Source of the DNA: Serinibacter arcticus | GTDB lineage: Bacteria; Actinomycetota; Actinomycetes; Actinomycetales; Beutenbergiaceae | Direction: 5' to 3' | Assembly (NCBI RefSeq): GCF_004786095.1 | Contig: NZ_RHPJ01000002.1 | Location: 62,001 to 126,000 of the forward strand | DNA: 64,000 bases | Shown: one piece after another, positions 45,653 through 55,263 of the stretch | How the letters are laid out: each line of letters begins with the position of its first letter | How positions within the stretch are numbered: the first letter of the stretch is position 1 | Translations under genes and position numbers: made by a program | Notes under the pieces: generated by a model | Seen by the model: only the letters and a program-made list of their open reading frames with translations | Database searches by the model: none | What the model was told of the DNA's origin: nothing

Positions 45653-47725
45653 TCAGCCGCCGCCGTTCCCGTTGCCCGGGTTGCCGGGGTTGCCCGCACC
45701 GTTGCCGCGGCCGTTGTTGCCGGGCGTGGTAGGGGACGGGGACGTCGGCGGATCGGTCGGCGACGCGGTCTCGGTCGGCTCCGTCGCGAGCCAGACGGTG
45801 ACCGTCGACCCGCGGGCGACCGCACCGTTCTCCGGCTCCCAGCGGGTCACGTCGTCGGGCTCCACGTCGCCGTTCGGCTCCTGCTGGAACGCTGCCACGA
45901 GGCTGACCTCGGCCAGCGCGGCCTCGGCCTCGGCCCGCGAGAGCCCCTCGAGGTTCGGCACCTCGACCTCGTCGGAGGCGACGTAGACCGTCACGACCGA
46001 CAGGCGCTGGACCGAACCGGTCGGCTCCCACCGCGTGACCGTGCCGGCGGCGGCGGAGCCAGTCTCGTCGTCGACGAAGGTGGCGGTCAGGCCGACGTCG
46101 GCCAGACGCGTGCGGGCATCCTCGCGGTTCGTCCCCGTGAGGTCGGGAACGGCCACGTTGCCGGAGGCGACGTACACGGAGAAGTCGGCATCGGGAGCGG
46201 CCTGCTCACCCGCGGCCGGTTCGCTGCGCAGGACCGTGCCCGCGTTCGCCTGTCCCGTGGGGTCGTCCTCCTCCTCGATGGTGACGGCGACGTTCGAGAA
46301 CCCGGCGTTCGTCAGCTCGGTGCGCGCCTGGGCCGCCGTCAGACCGACCAGGTCCGGCACCTCGAGCGAGTCCGGACCGGAGGAGACCGAGACCGTCACG
46401 GTCTGACCGGGCGCGATCGCCGTCCCGGCACCCGGGTTGCTGCTGATGACCTCACCGACCTCGACGTCGGCGCTCGCGGCCTGCTCGCTCGCGAAGACCA
46501 GACCGGCGTCCTCGATCGCGGTGCGCGCCTCGGCCTCGGTGCCTCCGACGACGTCGGGCACCGCCACGTTCTCCGGCGTCGTCTCGGTCGGGGTGGGCTC
46601 GGGCTCGTTCTCGCGCGCGTTGTTCACCGCGACGGCGACGATCCCGGCCACGAGCAGCACGGCCAGGATCGACAGGATCCAGATCCAGGCGCGGCCCTTG
46701 CGCGGCTCCTCCTCCGGCTCGACCGGCGGCAGGTTCGAGGACGTGGTCGCCGTCGGCGGGCCGGACATGACCGTGGTCGCGGCGGCGCGCGCCGCGGGGG
46801 TCCCGGTCGCCACGGTGGCAGCGTTGGCGGCCGCGATGACACCGACGGCGGGGGCGCCGACGACGCCGCCGCGCTGCGCCGCCTCGAGGTCGGCCCGGAA
46901 CTCCTCGGCGCTCTGGTAGCGGACCGTGCGGTCCTTGGCCAGCGCCTTGAGCGTGATGCGGTCGAGCTCGTTCGGCACGTCGGGCGCGAGCGCGCTCGGC
47001 GTCGGCGGCTCCTCGCGCACGTGCTGGTAGGCGACGGCGACGGGCGAGTCGCCGATGAACGGCGGACGCCCCGTCAGCAGCTCGAACAGCAGCGCGCCGG
47101 TGGAGTAGACGTCGGAGCGCGCGTCCACGACCTCGCCGCGCGCCTGCTCGGGGGAGAGGTACTGCGCGGTGCCGACGACGGCCTGGGTCTGCGTCATGGT
47201 CGCGGCGGAGTCGGCCATCGCGCGAGCGATGCCGAAGTCCATCACCTTGACGTCGCCCGCCGTCGTGATCATGACGTTCGCGGGCTTGATGTCGCGGTGC
47301 ACGATCCCGGCGTGGTGGGAGTACTCCAGCGCCGACAGGACGCCCGAGGTGATCTCCACGGCCTCGTCGAGCGGGAGCGCCGCCCCGTCGCGGATGAGCT
47401 CGCGCACGGTGTGGCCCTCGACGTACTCCATGACGATGAAGGGCAGGTGGTGCGGGACGCCGTCGCCACCGGTGTGCGTGTCCTCGCCCGTGTCGTACAC
47501 CGACACGATCGCGGGGTGGTTCAGCGCCGCGGCCGACTGCGCCTCGCGCCGGAACCGCGCCTGGAACGTGGAGTCCTGCGCGAGGTCGGAGCGGAGCAGC
47601 TTGATGGCGACGCGGCGGGACAGCCGGTTGTCACGGCCGATGTGCACCTCGGCCATGCCGCCGCGGCCGATGAGCTCACCGACCTCGTACCGCCCGGCCA
47701 GAACCCGGGGAACCTGATCCACCAC
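45653..47725 (-). CDS. pknB: Serine/threonine protein kinase PknB with four PASTA domains
   Basis: Transmembrane kinase that senses peptidoglycan fragments or lipid II and phosphorylates division and wall proteins. The 690 residues contain a kinase domain (about 10-270: GRGGMAEVHIGRD, VAIKLL Lys, VHRDIKPANVMI, MDFG, VVGTAQYLSPEQA), a linker, one membrane helix (about 348-370) and four PASTA repeats (about 380-660) followed by a Pro/Gly/Asn-rich end. The GTG start at 47725 shares its G with the pknA stop TAG. It is the last gene of the fhaA-to-pknB operon. Confidence 0.97.
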   Translation of the reverse strand: MVDQVPRVLAGRYEVGELIGRGGMAEVHIGRDNRLSRRVAIKLLRSDLAQDSTFQARFRREAQSAAALNHPAIVSVYDTGEDTHTGGDGVPHHLPFIVMEYVEGHTVRELIRDGAALPLDEAVEITSGVLSALEYSHHAGIVHRDIKPANVMITTAGDVKVMDFGIARAMADSAATMTQTQAVVGTAQYLSPEQARGEVVDARSDVYSTGALLFELLTGRPPFIGDSPVAVAYQHVREEPPTPSALAPDVPNELDRITLKALAKDRTVRYQSAEEFRADLEAAQRGGVVGAPAVGVIAAANAATVATGTPAARAAATTVMSGPPTATTSSNLPPVEPEEEPRKGRAWIWILSILAVLLVAGIVAVAVNNARENEPEPTPTETTPENVAVPDVVGGTEAEARTAIEDAGLVFASEQAASADVEVGEVISSNPGAGTAIAPGQTVTVSVSSGPDSLEVPDLVGLTAAQARTELTNAGFSNVAVTIEEEDDPTGQANAGTVLRSEPAAGEQAAPDADFSVYVASGNVAVPDLTGTNREDARTRLADVGLTATFVDDETGSAAAGTVTRWEPTGSVQRLSVVTVYVASDEVEVPNLEGLSRAEAEAALAEVSLVAAFQQEPNGDVEPDDVTRWEPENGAVARGSTVTVWLATEPTETASPTDPPTSPSPTTPGNNGRGNGAGNPGNPGNGNGGG

Positions 47726-48912
47726 TAGAGAACCTCTCGACGTGTGAGAAGGACCGATGGGTCCGCCTCGTGCTGCCACCCGCGCCGCGGGAGCTCGGAC
47801 CGGACCCGTGGGCCCGGCAGGACGGCAGCTGCGGCGAGGGCCGCCGCAGTGCCCAGATTAGCGAGGGTGAGGATCGTCAGCGTGACGAGCGCCGCGACCA
47901 CCACGATGCCGACGGCGACGATCACCTGTCGGGCGGTGCTGGGGGCGCGACGACGGGAGCGCCGCTCGGGGGCCGGTGCCGGCGCGGGTGCTCCGCCGTC
48001 GTGCCGACCCGTGCGACCCGGCGCGTGCTGAGCGCCGCGCGTGGGACGCGGCCAGGCGCCCCGCACGCGCGCGGGGTCCCACGTGCCGGCGGCGAGCTCG
48101 GCGAGCAGCTCGCGCGCGCGCTCGGCGACGACGGCGGCGGACGCCGGACGGTCGGCCGGGTCCTTCTCGAGCATCGCCTCGACCAGGCGCGCCAGCGGGG
48201 CGTCGACGGTCGTGGGCAGGGGCGGGACGGGCTCGGTGACGTGCGCGAACGCGATGTCGACCTGCGTCGCGCCCGTGAAGGGGCGCCGTCCGGCGAGCGC
48301 CTCGTACGCGATGATTCCGAGCGCGTAGACGTCCCCGGCACCGGTCGCGGGCTTGCCCATCGCCTGCTCGGGCGGCAGGTACTGCGCCGTGCCCATGACC
48401 ATGCCGGCGTCCGTCATCGGGGCCTGGTTCTCGCCGATGGAGATGCCGAAGTCGGTGAGCTTGACCCGGCCCTGCGCGGTCAGCAGCAGGTTGCCCGGCT
48501 TGATGTCGCGGTGCACGACGCCGGCGGCGTGCGCGGCCGCGAGCGCGTCGGCGGTCTGGGCGAGGACGTCGAGCAGCGTGCGCGGGCTGAGCGTCCCCTG
48601 CCGCCGCAGCACCTGCGACAGCGTCTCGCCCTCGACGAGCTCCATCACGAGGTAGCCGAGGCCTCCGACGACACCGGCGTCGTAGGTGCGCGCGATGCCG
48701 GGGTGCTCGAGGTTGCGCGAGTTGCGGGCCTCGGCGGCGATGCGGTCGAGGAAGAGCTTCTCGCCGGCGAACTCCGGACGCATCACCTTGGCCGCGAAGC
48801 GCTCGCCGCTGCCGATCTCGGTGGCCGACCAGACCTCGCCCATGCCGCCGATGGCGAGGCGCTCGTCGAGCTCGTAGCGGCCGTCCAGCACGACCCCGCT
48901 GCGCGGCGTCAT
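47725..48912 (-). CDS. pknA: Serine/threonine protein kinase PknA
   Basis: Membrane-anchored Hanks-type kinase, partner of PknB in control of cell shape. The 395 residues show GGMGEVWSATE, the ATP Lys in FAAKVMRPE, VVHRDIKPGNLLL, LTDFG, and MGTAQYLPPEQA, then a Pro/Arg-rich linker and one membrane helix near 330-350. There is no sensor domain outside, as usual for PknA. It overlaps pbpA by 4 bases and pknB by one base. Confidence 0.96.
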   Translation of the reverse strand: MTPRSGVVLDGRYELDERLAIGGMGEVWSATEIGSGERFAAKVMRPEFAGEKLFLDRIAAEARNSRNLEHPGIARTYDAGVVGGLGYLVMELVEGETLSQVLRRQGTLSPRTLLDVLAQTADALAAAHAAGVVHRDIKPGNLLLTAQGRVKLTDFGISIGENQAPMTDAGMVMGTAQYLPPEQAMGKPATGAGDVYALGIIAYEALAGRRPFTGATQVDIAFAHVTEPVPPLPTTVDAPLARLVEAMLEKDPADRPASAAVVAERARELLAELAAGTWDPARVRGAWPRPTRGAQHAPGRTGRHDGGAPAPAPAPERRSRRRAPSTARQVIVAVGIVVVAALVTLTILTLANLGTAAALAAAAVLPGPRVRSELPRRGWQHEADPSVLLTRREVL

Positions 48913-50378
48913 CGCAGACCCGCCTCGAGGACGGCCTTGGCCACGGGGGCGGCGAGCTGCCCGCCGGAGTACTGCTCGCTGTTCGGGTCGGCGCCGTTGA
49001 CGAGCACGACCGCGACGGCGATCTGCGGGTCGTCAGCGGGAGCGAAGCCGGTGAACCACGCGTGCGGGAAGTCGCGCGAGGTGCCCTCGTTGATGCCGGT
49101 CTGCGACGTGCCGGTCTTCCCGGCCACGCGCACGCCGTCGATCTGGGCACGCCATCCTGTGCCGTTCTCGACGACGTTCACCATCATCTCCGTCATCTGG
49201 TCGGCGACCTCGGGGCTCACGGCCTCCGAGAGCGTGCTGGGTTCGGTCTCGGCCACGATCGAGAGGTCGGCGGCCCGCTCGGTGGCCTCGAGGTACGGCG
49301 TCATGAGCTCGCCGTCGTTCGCGATGCCGGCCGCGACCATGGCGATCTGCATGGGCGTGGTGCGCACGTCGAGCTGGCCGATCGCGGTCTGCCCGAGCTG
49401 GGCCTCGCTCTCGATGTCGCCCAGGCGGCTCGGCGTCACCGGCATCGGGACGGACAGCTCCTCGCCCCAGCCGAACGCCTCGGCCTGGTCGCGGATCGCC
49501 TGCTCGCCGAGCGTGATCGCGAGCTGCGAGAACGGCGTGTTGCACGACTTCTGCAGCGCGAGCGTGAGCGTGGCGGTCACGCCGTCGTCGCAGGTCTCGC
49601 CCGCCGGGTTGGAGATGGTCGAGCTCGAGCCCGGCAGGGTCAGCACGTCGGGCGCCGCCACGCGGGTGTCGGGCGCGTAGTCGCCCGTGGACAGGGCGGC
49701 CGCGAGGTCGATGAGCTTGAACGTCGACCCGGGCGCGTAGGTGTCACCGGCGATGGCGCGGTTGACCAGCGGGTCGCCGGGGGCGGCGAGCAGCTCCTGC
49801 CACGCCGTGTTGACGGCGGCCGTGTCGTGGCCCGCCAGCAGGTTCGGGTCGTAGCTCGGCGTCGAGACCATCGCGAGGATGGCACCCGTGCTGGGGTCCA
49901 GGGCGACGACGGCGCCCTCGCGGTCGCCGAGCGCGTCGAAGGCGGCCTGCTGCACGGCCGGGTCGATCGTCAGCTCGACCGAACCGCCGGACGGCTGGCG
50001 GCCCGTGATGAGGTCGCCGAGGCGCTGGCGCCACAGCGACGGCGCCGTGCCGTTGAGGACCGTGTTCGCCGACCGCTCGACGGCGGTCTGCCCGAACACG
50101 ATCGAGCTGTAACCGGTGACGGGCGCGTAGAGCGGGCCGTTGGCGTAGGTCCGCAGGAAGGCGAAGGGGGTGTCCACCGCGACGGAGGAGGCGATGGGCT
50201 CGCCCGCGACCACGATCGGACCGCGCTCGCGGCCCTGCTCGCGGAAGGTCGCGCGCTGGTTGCGGGTGTCGGCGTTGAGGTCGCCGGCCTGGAAGACCTG
50301 GATCGACGTGATCGCCAGCATGAGGACGACGAACATGCCCATCACGACGAGGCTGATGCGGCGCAGCGGGGTGTTCAC
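48909..50378 (-). CDS. pbpA: Class B penicillin-binding protein PbpA (transpeptidase)
   Basis: Monofunctional transpeptidase that pairs with RodA in septal or side-wall synthesis. The 489 residues have one N-terminal membrane helix, a linker with the dimerisation domain, and the transpeptidase motifs SxxK in APGSTFKLIDL, SxN in QKSCNTPFS and KTG in VAGKTGTSQTG. The GTG at 50378 overlaps the rodA stop. In mycobacteria PbpA is a target of PknB, consistent with this operon. It lacks a PASTA domain. Confidence 0.95.
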   Translation of the reverse strand: MNTPLRRISLVVMGMFVVLMLAITSIQVFQAGDLNADTRNQRATFREQGRERGPIVVAGEPIASSVAVDTPFAFLRTYANGPLYAPVTGYSSIVFGQTAVERSANTVLNGTAPSLWRQRLGDLITGRQPSGGSVELTIDPAVQQAAFDALGDREGAVVALDPSTGAILAMVSTPSYDPNLLAGHDTAAVNTAWQELLAAPGDPLVNRAIAGDTYAPGSTFKLIDLAAALSTGDYAPDTRVAAPDVLTLPGSSSTISNPAGETCDDGVTATLTLALQKSCNTPFSQLAITLGEQAIRDQAEAFGWGEELSVPMPVTPSRLGDIESEAQLGQTAIGQLDVRTTPMQIAMVAAGIANDGELMTPYLEATERAADLSIVAETEPSTLSEAVSPEVADQMTEMMVNVVENGTGWRAQIDGVRVAGKTGTSQTGINEGTSRDFPHAWFTGFAPADDPQIAVAVVLVNGADPNSEQYSGGQLAAPVAKAVLEAGLR

Positions 50379-51781
50379 GCGCGAGCCACCCCCTCGCGGG
50401 GCGGGAGGGAGACGACGGCGACCGGCGTCGCCTCGACCGAGGCGCCCGGGCGGCGCGCGCCGTCGGACAGCCGCAGCAGCAGCGCCAGGATGATCCAGTT
50501 CGCGAGCAGCGAGGAGCCGCCGGCGGCGAGGAACGGCATCGTCAGCCCGGACAGCGGGATGACGCGGGTGGCGCCGCCGACGACCACGAAGCACTGCAGC
50601 GCCATCGTGAACGCGAGCCCGCAGGCCAGGAGCTTGCCGAAGCCGTCGCGGATGCCGATGGCGGTGCGCAGCCCGCGCAGCACGAGGATCACGTACAGCA
50701 TCAGGACCGCGAGGATCCCGACGAGGCCGATCTCCTCGGCGATCGACGGCATGATCATGTCCGCGTTGGCGGAGTAGGTCAGCCAGGGGTAGCCCTCTCC
50801 CCAGCCGGTGCCGAACAGGCCGCCGTTGGCCATGCCGAACAGGCCGGAGACGATCTGGCCGGAGCCGCCGGGGTCGCGGTTGTAGATCTCGGGGTCGAGC
50901 GCGTGCAGCCAGACGTCGAACCGTGCCTGCACGTAGCCGACGTTCATCGCCACCAGCGCGACCCCGCCGAGGGACAGCAGCCCGCCGATGACGACCCAGC
51001 TGAGGCGTTCCGTAGCGACGTAGAGCATGGCGATGAACAGGCCGAACAGCAGGATCGAGGTGCCGAGCTCGCGCTGGCTCAGCAGCACGCCCACGCTGAC
51101 GGCCCACGCCAGCAGGATGGGGCCGAGGTCGCGCGGGCGGGGCAGCGAGATCCCGAGCACCTTGCGGCCCGCGAGCGTGAGGGTGTCGCGGTGCGTGACG
51201 AGGTAGCCGGCGAAGAAGACCGCGAAGCAGATCTTGGCGAGCTCGGCGGGCTGGAGCGTGAACGGACCGACGCCGACCCAGAGCCGCGAACCGTTGATGG
51301 TCCGACCGATGCCGGGGAGCATCGGCAGGAGCAGCAGCCCGACGCCGGCGATCAGCGCCGTCCACGTGTAGCGGCGCAGCGTGCGGTGGTCGCGCAGCGC
51401 GATCAGGACCACGAGCGCCGCGACGGTGCCGACGACCACCCACATCATCTGCCGCGACGGGTCGACGTCCCACGAGCGCGTCCGCCCCTGCAGCCCGAGG
51501 TGCACGCGCGCGATCATCGCCAGGCCGATGCCGTTCAGCGCGATGACGATCGGCAGCATGACCTGGTCGGCGTAGGGCGCCCGCCAGCGCAGCACCAGGT
51601 GGACGAGCAGCCCGACGCCGGCGAGCAGCCCGGCGAACATCAGCAGGTCCGACGGCGGTGCGCCGCCCGTGGCCAGCCCGACCTGCAGGTAGGCGTAGAC
51701 CCCGACCCCGACGGCGGGGACCAGGAGGGCCAGCTCGCGCCAGCGGCTCCGGGACGGGGTGAGCGCCTGGATGGTGGCCAT
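50375..51781 (-). CDS. rodA: RodA/FtsW-type SEDS glycosyltransferase
   Basis: Membrane peptidoglycan polymerase of the SEDS family, working with the adjacent PbpA. The 468 residues have many helices and the family motifs GSRLWVGVGPFTLQPAELAK, LLSQRELGTSILLF with the conserved catalytic Asp position represented by the E/L-rich helix, SGLFGMANGGLFGTGWGEG and AEEIGLVGILAVLMLY. The ATG at 51781 shares its A with the pstP stop. The position next to pbpA and the kinases supports a role in cell growth. Confidence 0.95.
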   Translation of the reverse strand: MATIQALTPSRSRWRELALLVPAVGVGVYAYLQVGLATGGAPPSDLLMFAGLLAGVGLLVHLVLRWRAPYADQVMLPIVIALNGIGLAMIARVHLGLQGRTRSWDVDPSRQMMWVVVGTVAALVVLIALRDHRTLRRYTWTALIAGVGLLLLPMLPGIGRTINGSRLWVGVGPFTLQPAELAKICFAVFFAGYLVTHRDTLTLAGRKVLGISLPRPRDLGPILLAWAVSVGVLLSQRELGTSILLFGLFIAMLYVATERLSWVVIGGLLSLGGVALVAMNVGYVQARFDVWLHALDPEIYNRDPGGSGQIVSGLFGMANGGLFGTGWGEGYPWLTYSANADMIMPSIAEEIGLVGILAVLMLYVILVLRGLRTAIGIRDGFGKLLACGLAFTMALQCFVVVGGATRVIPLSGLTMPFLAAGGSSLLANWIILALLLRLSDGARRPGASVEATPVAVVSLPPREGVARA

Positions 51782-53154
51782 CAGCTCGTCGGGCTCGGGG
51801 CGGGGGTGGTGGGCGTGGCCGGGGTGCTGGGGTCGCTCGGGGTGCCGGGCGACGCCGACTCGCTCGGCGCGTCGGTGGCGCCGGCGTCGTCGGTCGGCTC
51901 GTCCGCCGTCGTGCGCTGCGCGCGCAGGCTCTCGACGAGCTCCTCGGCGTCGGTGAGCGAACCGCTCTCGGGCGTGATGCCCTGCGCGAGCCGGTCCTGC
52001 GCGAACGCCGGCAGCTCGTCCACGCGCAGGTCGGTCGTGTCCTCGACGCTGCTGAGGGTCAGGGGTCCGACGTTCTGCGGGATGCCGCGGTAGATCGCGA
52101 CGAACTCGCCGGAGGCGGCGACGTAGTGCTGCGTCTGGGTCCAGCGGTACCCGGAGACGCCCGCGGCCACGAGCGCGATGAGCAGCGCCAGCGTGGTGAT
52201 GATCGCCCCGGTGCGACGACGGCGCGGCTTGGCTCCGCCGTCGTCCTCCGACCCTGTGCCACCGTCGGTGTCGTCGTCGCTCGACCCGACGCCGGTCGCG
52301 GCGGCCGAGGTCAGGGCGGCGGCGCGCGCCGCGGCCCCCGAACCACCCTTGGTCGGGCGCTTCCAGTGGGCGGCGGCCGAGCCGACGACCTGCGGGGAGG
52401 TGTCGGGGGCGGCGCCGTCGGCCAGCGTGTCGATCTCGACCACGTCGGCCACCACCGCGGTGATGTTGTCCGGGCCACCGGCGCGCAGCGCGAGGTCGAC
52501 GAGCTGGTCGGCGCACTCGCCGGGGTCGGCGACCTCGGTCAGCGTCTCGACGATGGTGTCGTGGCTGACGAAGGAGGAGACGCCGTCGGAGCAGAGCAGG
52601 AACCGCTCGCCCGCGTGCAGCTCGCGCACGGACTCGTCGAGCTCGACGCCGAGGTCGTGGTCGCCGAGCACGCGCAGGATGACCGAGCGGTGCGGGTGGT
52701 TCTCGGCCTCCTCGGGCTCGAGCTGGCCCGACTCCACGAGGTGCTGCACGTAGGTGTGGTCGGTCGTGAGACGCGTGACCTCGCCGTCGCGCACGAGGTA
52801 GGCGCGCGAGTCGCCGATGTGGATGAGCGCGAGCTTCTTGCCGGTGCGCAGCGCGGCGATCAGCGTGGTCCCGAGCCCGGCCAGCTCGGGGTTGTCCAGC
52901 GCGCGCGAACGCAGCTCGCTGTGGGCCTCGACGACGGCGTTGCGCAGCAGCGCGAGCATGTCGCCCGTGTGGGACTCACCGTCCAGCGGCGCGAGGTGGG
53001 CGATCGCGATCGAGGACGCGATGTCGCCACCGGCGGGGCCGCCCATGCCGTCGGCGAGCACCAGCAGGTGCGGTCCGGCGTACCCGGAGTCCTGGTTGCT
53101 CGAGCGGATGAGGCCGACGTCGGAGCGCGCCGCGTAGCGGAAGGCGAGGGTCAC
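51781..53154 (-). CDS. pstP: Serine/threonine protein phosphatase PstP (PP2C family)
   Basis: Metal-dependent phosphatase that reverses PknA/PknB phosphorylation. The 457 residues contain the PP2C landmarks DVGLIRSSNQDSG, LLVLADGMGGPAGGDIAS, ALIHIGDSRAYL, FLLCSDGVSSF and GGPDNITAVVADV, then a linker, one membrane helix (about 320-340) and an exported Thr/Pro-rich tail. The GTG start at 53154 follows fhaB by 6 bases. Confidence 0.96.
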   Translation of the reverse strand: MTLAFRYAARSDVGLIRSSNQDSGYAGPHLLVLADGMGGPAGGDIASSIAIAHLAPLDGESHTGDMLALLRNAVVEAHSELRSRALDNPELAGLGTTLIAALRTGKKLALIHIGDSRAYLVRDGEVTRLTTDHTYVQHLVESGQLEPEEAENHPHRSVILRVLGDHDLGVELDESVRELHAGERFLLCSDGVSSFVSHDTIVETLTEVADPGECADQLVDLALRAGGPDNITAVVADVVEIDTLADGAAPDTSPQVVGSAAAHWKRPTKGGSGAAARAAALTSAAATGVGSSDDDTDGGTGSEDDGGAKPRRRRTGAIITTLALLIALVAAGVSGYRWTQTQHYVAASGEFVAIYRGIPQNVGPLTLSSVEDTTDLRVDELPAFAQDRLAQGITPESGSLTDAEELVESLRAQRTTADEPTDDAGATDAPSESASPGTPSDPSTPATPTTPAPSPTS

Positions 53155-53160
53155 GGGGGC

Positions 53161-53652
53161 CTACTTCCGCAGCTCGATGACGGTCTGGCCGATCTTCAGC
53201 TGCAGCCCCGGATCCATCGGCTCGGGCTCGCCGACGCGGTGGTCGCCGAGCCAGGAGCCGTTGGTGGAGCCGAGGTCCTCGACGAACCAGCGGCCGTCGT
53301 GCGGGAAGATCCGCGCGTGCCGGCCGGAGGCGTAGTCGTCGTCGAGCACGAGGGTGCACGAGGGCGCCCGCCCGATCAGGACGGCCGAGGAGTGCAGGTT
53401 CAGGGTCGTGCCCGCCAAGGGTCCGGCGAGGACGACGAGCGTCACGGGGCCGGAGCGCTGCGGCGCGGGCGAGGTCCCGCCGTCGTCCAGCGGCGCGTCC
53501 GACGGACGACCGAGACGACGGCGACTGCCCGCGCGGGCGCCCACGCGCGTGCCGTAGATGTCGCTGCGCAGCGTGCGCAGGCACGACAGCACCAGCAGCC
53601 AGATCAGGACGAGGAAGGACAGCCGCAGGACGGTGAGGACGAGTTCGCTCAC
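53161..53652 (-). CDS. fhaB: FHA domain protein FhaB (FipA)
   Basis: Phosphothreonine reader that links kinase signalling to division and wall proteins. The 163 residues have an N-terminal membrane helix (LVLTVLRLSFLVLIWLLVLS) and a C-terminal FHA domain with LIGRAPSCTLVLDDDYASGR, HARI and DLGSTNGSWLG. The GTG at 53652 overlaps the fhaA stop by 4 bases. The membrane helix is consistent with the mycobacterial FhaB. Confidence 0.94.
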   Translation of the reverse strand: MSELVLTVLRLSFLVLIWLLVLSCLRTLRSDIYGTRVGARAGSRRRLGRPSDAPLDDGGTSPAPQRSGPVTLVVLAGPLAGTTLNLHSSAVLIGRAPSCTLVLDDDYASGRHARIFPHDGRWFVEDLGSTNGSWLGDHRVGEPEPMDPGLQLKIGQTVIELRK

Positions 53653-54407
53653 GCGTCGGTGCCCTCGCCGGAGTAGAAGAGCAGCCGCGTGCGGCCCATG
53701 GTGACGGTGTTGCCGTCCACGAGCGTGGCGGCCGTGATGCGGTTGCCCTCGACGAACGTGCCGTTCGTGGAGCCGAGGTCGGTCACGACGACGCCGCGCG
53801 GGGTCCGGCGGATCTCGACGTGCCGCCGCGAGACGCCCGTGTCGTCCACGACGATGTCCGACTCGTTGCCGCGGCCCAGGACCGTGGTCTCGCTGGTGAG
53901 GAGGTAGCGCTTGCCGTCGATGTCGATCAGCGGGTGGCGCGGCGGGGCGGGGACCGTGCCGGTCCACGACTGCTGCTGGTCGCCGTGCTGACCGGCGTGC
54001 TGGTTGCCCTGCGGGACGCCCTGCTCGCCACCGGCGCGGACGGTGGAGGAGTGGACCCGGAACCGGCCCGTCTCGAGGTCGGGCTTCGCGGAGAAGGTCA
54101 CGGCGAGCGGCCCGACCAGCGAGAATCCCTGCTCACGGGCGTGCTCGGCGGCGGCGGCGATGATCTCGTCGGCCAGGGCGTCCTCGCCCCACTCCACGAC
54201 GCGCTCGTGGTCGCTCTCGCCGAGCTCGACGTCGAACGTGTTCGGCACGACGGTGCGGCCGCGCGAGAACGACGCGGCGCGGTCGTCCATGTCCTTGCGG
54301 ATGGCGCTCGCGATCTCGACCGGCTTGACCTCGGACCGGAAGGCCTTGGCGAAGGCCGAGCTCACGACGCGTTCGACGCCCTTCTCGAACCTGTCGAGAA
54401 CGCCCAT
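53649..54407 (-). CDS. fhaA: FHA domain protein FhaA (DUF3662-FHA)
   Basis: Regulator of cell-wall synthesis that in mycobacteria binds the phosphorylated MurJ pseudokinase. The 252 residues contain an N-terminal DUF3662 domain (MGVLDRFEKGVERVVSSAFA, ending near residue 120), a Gln/Gly linker and a C-terminal FHA domain (GRGNESDIVVDDTGVSRRH, DLGSTNGTFVEGN). It is the first gene of the operon running to pknB. A TACGAT at 54552-54547 on the minus strand is a possible -10 element. The MurJ pseudokinase gene in this window is its likely partner. Confidence 0.95.
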   Translation of the reverse strand: MGVLDRFEKGVERVVSSAFAKAFRSEVKPVEIASAIRKDMDDRAASFSRGRTVVPNTFDVELGESDHERVVEWGEDALADEIIAAAAEHAREQGFSLVGPLAVTFSAKPDLETGRFRVHSSTVRAGGEQGVPQGNQHAGQHGDQQQSWTGTVPAPPRHPLIDIDGKRYLLTSETTVLGRGNESDIVVDDTGVSRRHVEIRRTPRGVVVTDLGSTNGTFVEGNRITAATLVDGNTVTMGRTRLLFYSGEGTDA

Positions 54408-54716
54408 CGTGCACCTCCCCGTTGCTCACCCCCGGGCCGTGGGGCCGAGGTCTGCTGTCTCGTGGTCGTCTGGCGTGTCGCGATGGTTCCCTGGGGAACC
54501 GCCTTGCGGGCGCGACGACGTCGCGCGCGTGGGGCTGCCGCTGTTCATCGTAACGGGGGCGGCCCTCGGCGGGACGGGATGCGGTGGCGCGCGTGGGCGG
54601 CTGTGGTGCGCAGGGTGTGAAGACGGCGGCGCGTTCGGCCTCCCGTGTTCGGGGTGATAGGCTCGTTCGCGCTGATCCCGTGGGAATCGAAAGGTTGCCT
54701 GCAGGGGACGCACCAC

Positions 54717-54800
54717 GCGCAAGTGGCGGAATAGGCAGACGCGCACGGTTCAGGTCCGTGTGTCCGAAAGGACGTGGGGGTTCAACTCCCCCCTTGCGCA
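54717..54800 (+). tRNA. tRNA-Leu (CAG anticodon)
   Basis: An 84-base cloverleaf with a long variable arm: acceptor GCGCAAG pairs with CTTGCGC, the anticodon stem CACGG/CCGTG encloses TTCAGGT (anticodon CAG), and the T-loop is GTTCAACTC. CCA is not encoded. TAGGCT at 54658-54663 is a candidate -10. Confidence 0.97.
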
Positions 54801-54807
54801 CAGCGGT

Positions 54808-54843
54808 CGAAGGCGGGATCCCGGTGTCGGGGTCCCGCCTTCG
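54808..54843. terminator. Terminator between tRNA-Leu and the 113-residue protein gene
   Basis: CGAAGGCGGGA (54808-54818) pairs perfectly with TCCCGCCTTCG (54833-54843), with further CCCG/CGGG pairing inside. It ends tRNA-Leu transcription and lies 35 bases past the stop of the convergent minus-strand gene. Confidence 0.8.
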
Positions 54844-54878
54844 TCGTCCTCGGGTGTGCGCTGGTCGGCCCCGGGCGG

Positions 54879-55220
54879 TCAGCCCCGCAGGATCTGGAAG
54901 AGGCCCTCGCCGATCACGACCACGGCGATGAGGCCGCCGATGATCAGGAGCGTCCAGGTCTGCTTGTCGCGACGGCGCTTCGCCTCCTCGGCGTGCGCCT
55001 GCGCGACGACGGGGGCGGGCGCCGCCTCGGTGGCGCCGGGGTCGCCGGGGTCGCCGGGGTCGGCGGGGCCGGTCGTGAGAGCGGGGGCGTCGTCGTCGAT
55101 CCACAGCTCCCAGCCCTCCGGCAGGGGTGGGAAGTCCGCGGGCGGCGTCCAGTCCGGCGTGGGCGTCCAGCCGCGCGGCGGCGCGGGCCAGGAGGGCGGC
55201 GGGTTGTAGCGGAGGGCCAT
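54879..55220 (-). CDS. Small membrane protein with Trp/Pro-rich N-terminus
   Basis: Unassigned 113-residue protein. The N-terminal 40 residues are Trp- and Pro-rich (ALRYNPPPSWPAPPRGWTPT, then FPPLPEGWELW), a pattern like DUF2510-type actinobacterial proteins. A Pro/Gly/Asp low-complexity stretch and a Lys/Arg cluster (EEAKRRRDKQTW) precede a C-terminal membrane helix. It is in the same orientation as the lipoprotein gene upstream. Function unknown. Confidence 0.65.
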   Translation of the reverse strand: MALRYNPPPSWPAPPRGWTPTPDWTPPADFPPLPEGWELWIDDDAPALTTGPADPGDPGDPGATEAAPAPVVAQAHAEEAKRRRDKQTWTLLIIGGLIAVVVIGEGLFQILRG

Positions 55221-55263
55221 GTGCCCACGGTAGGTGACGCGTCCGGGTGGGATCGGGGCCGGC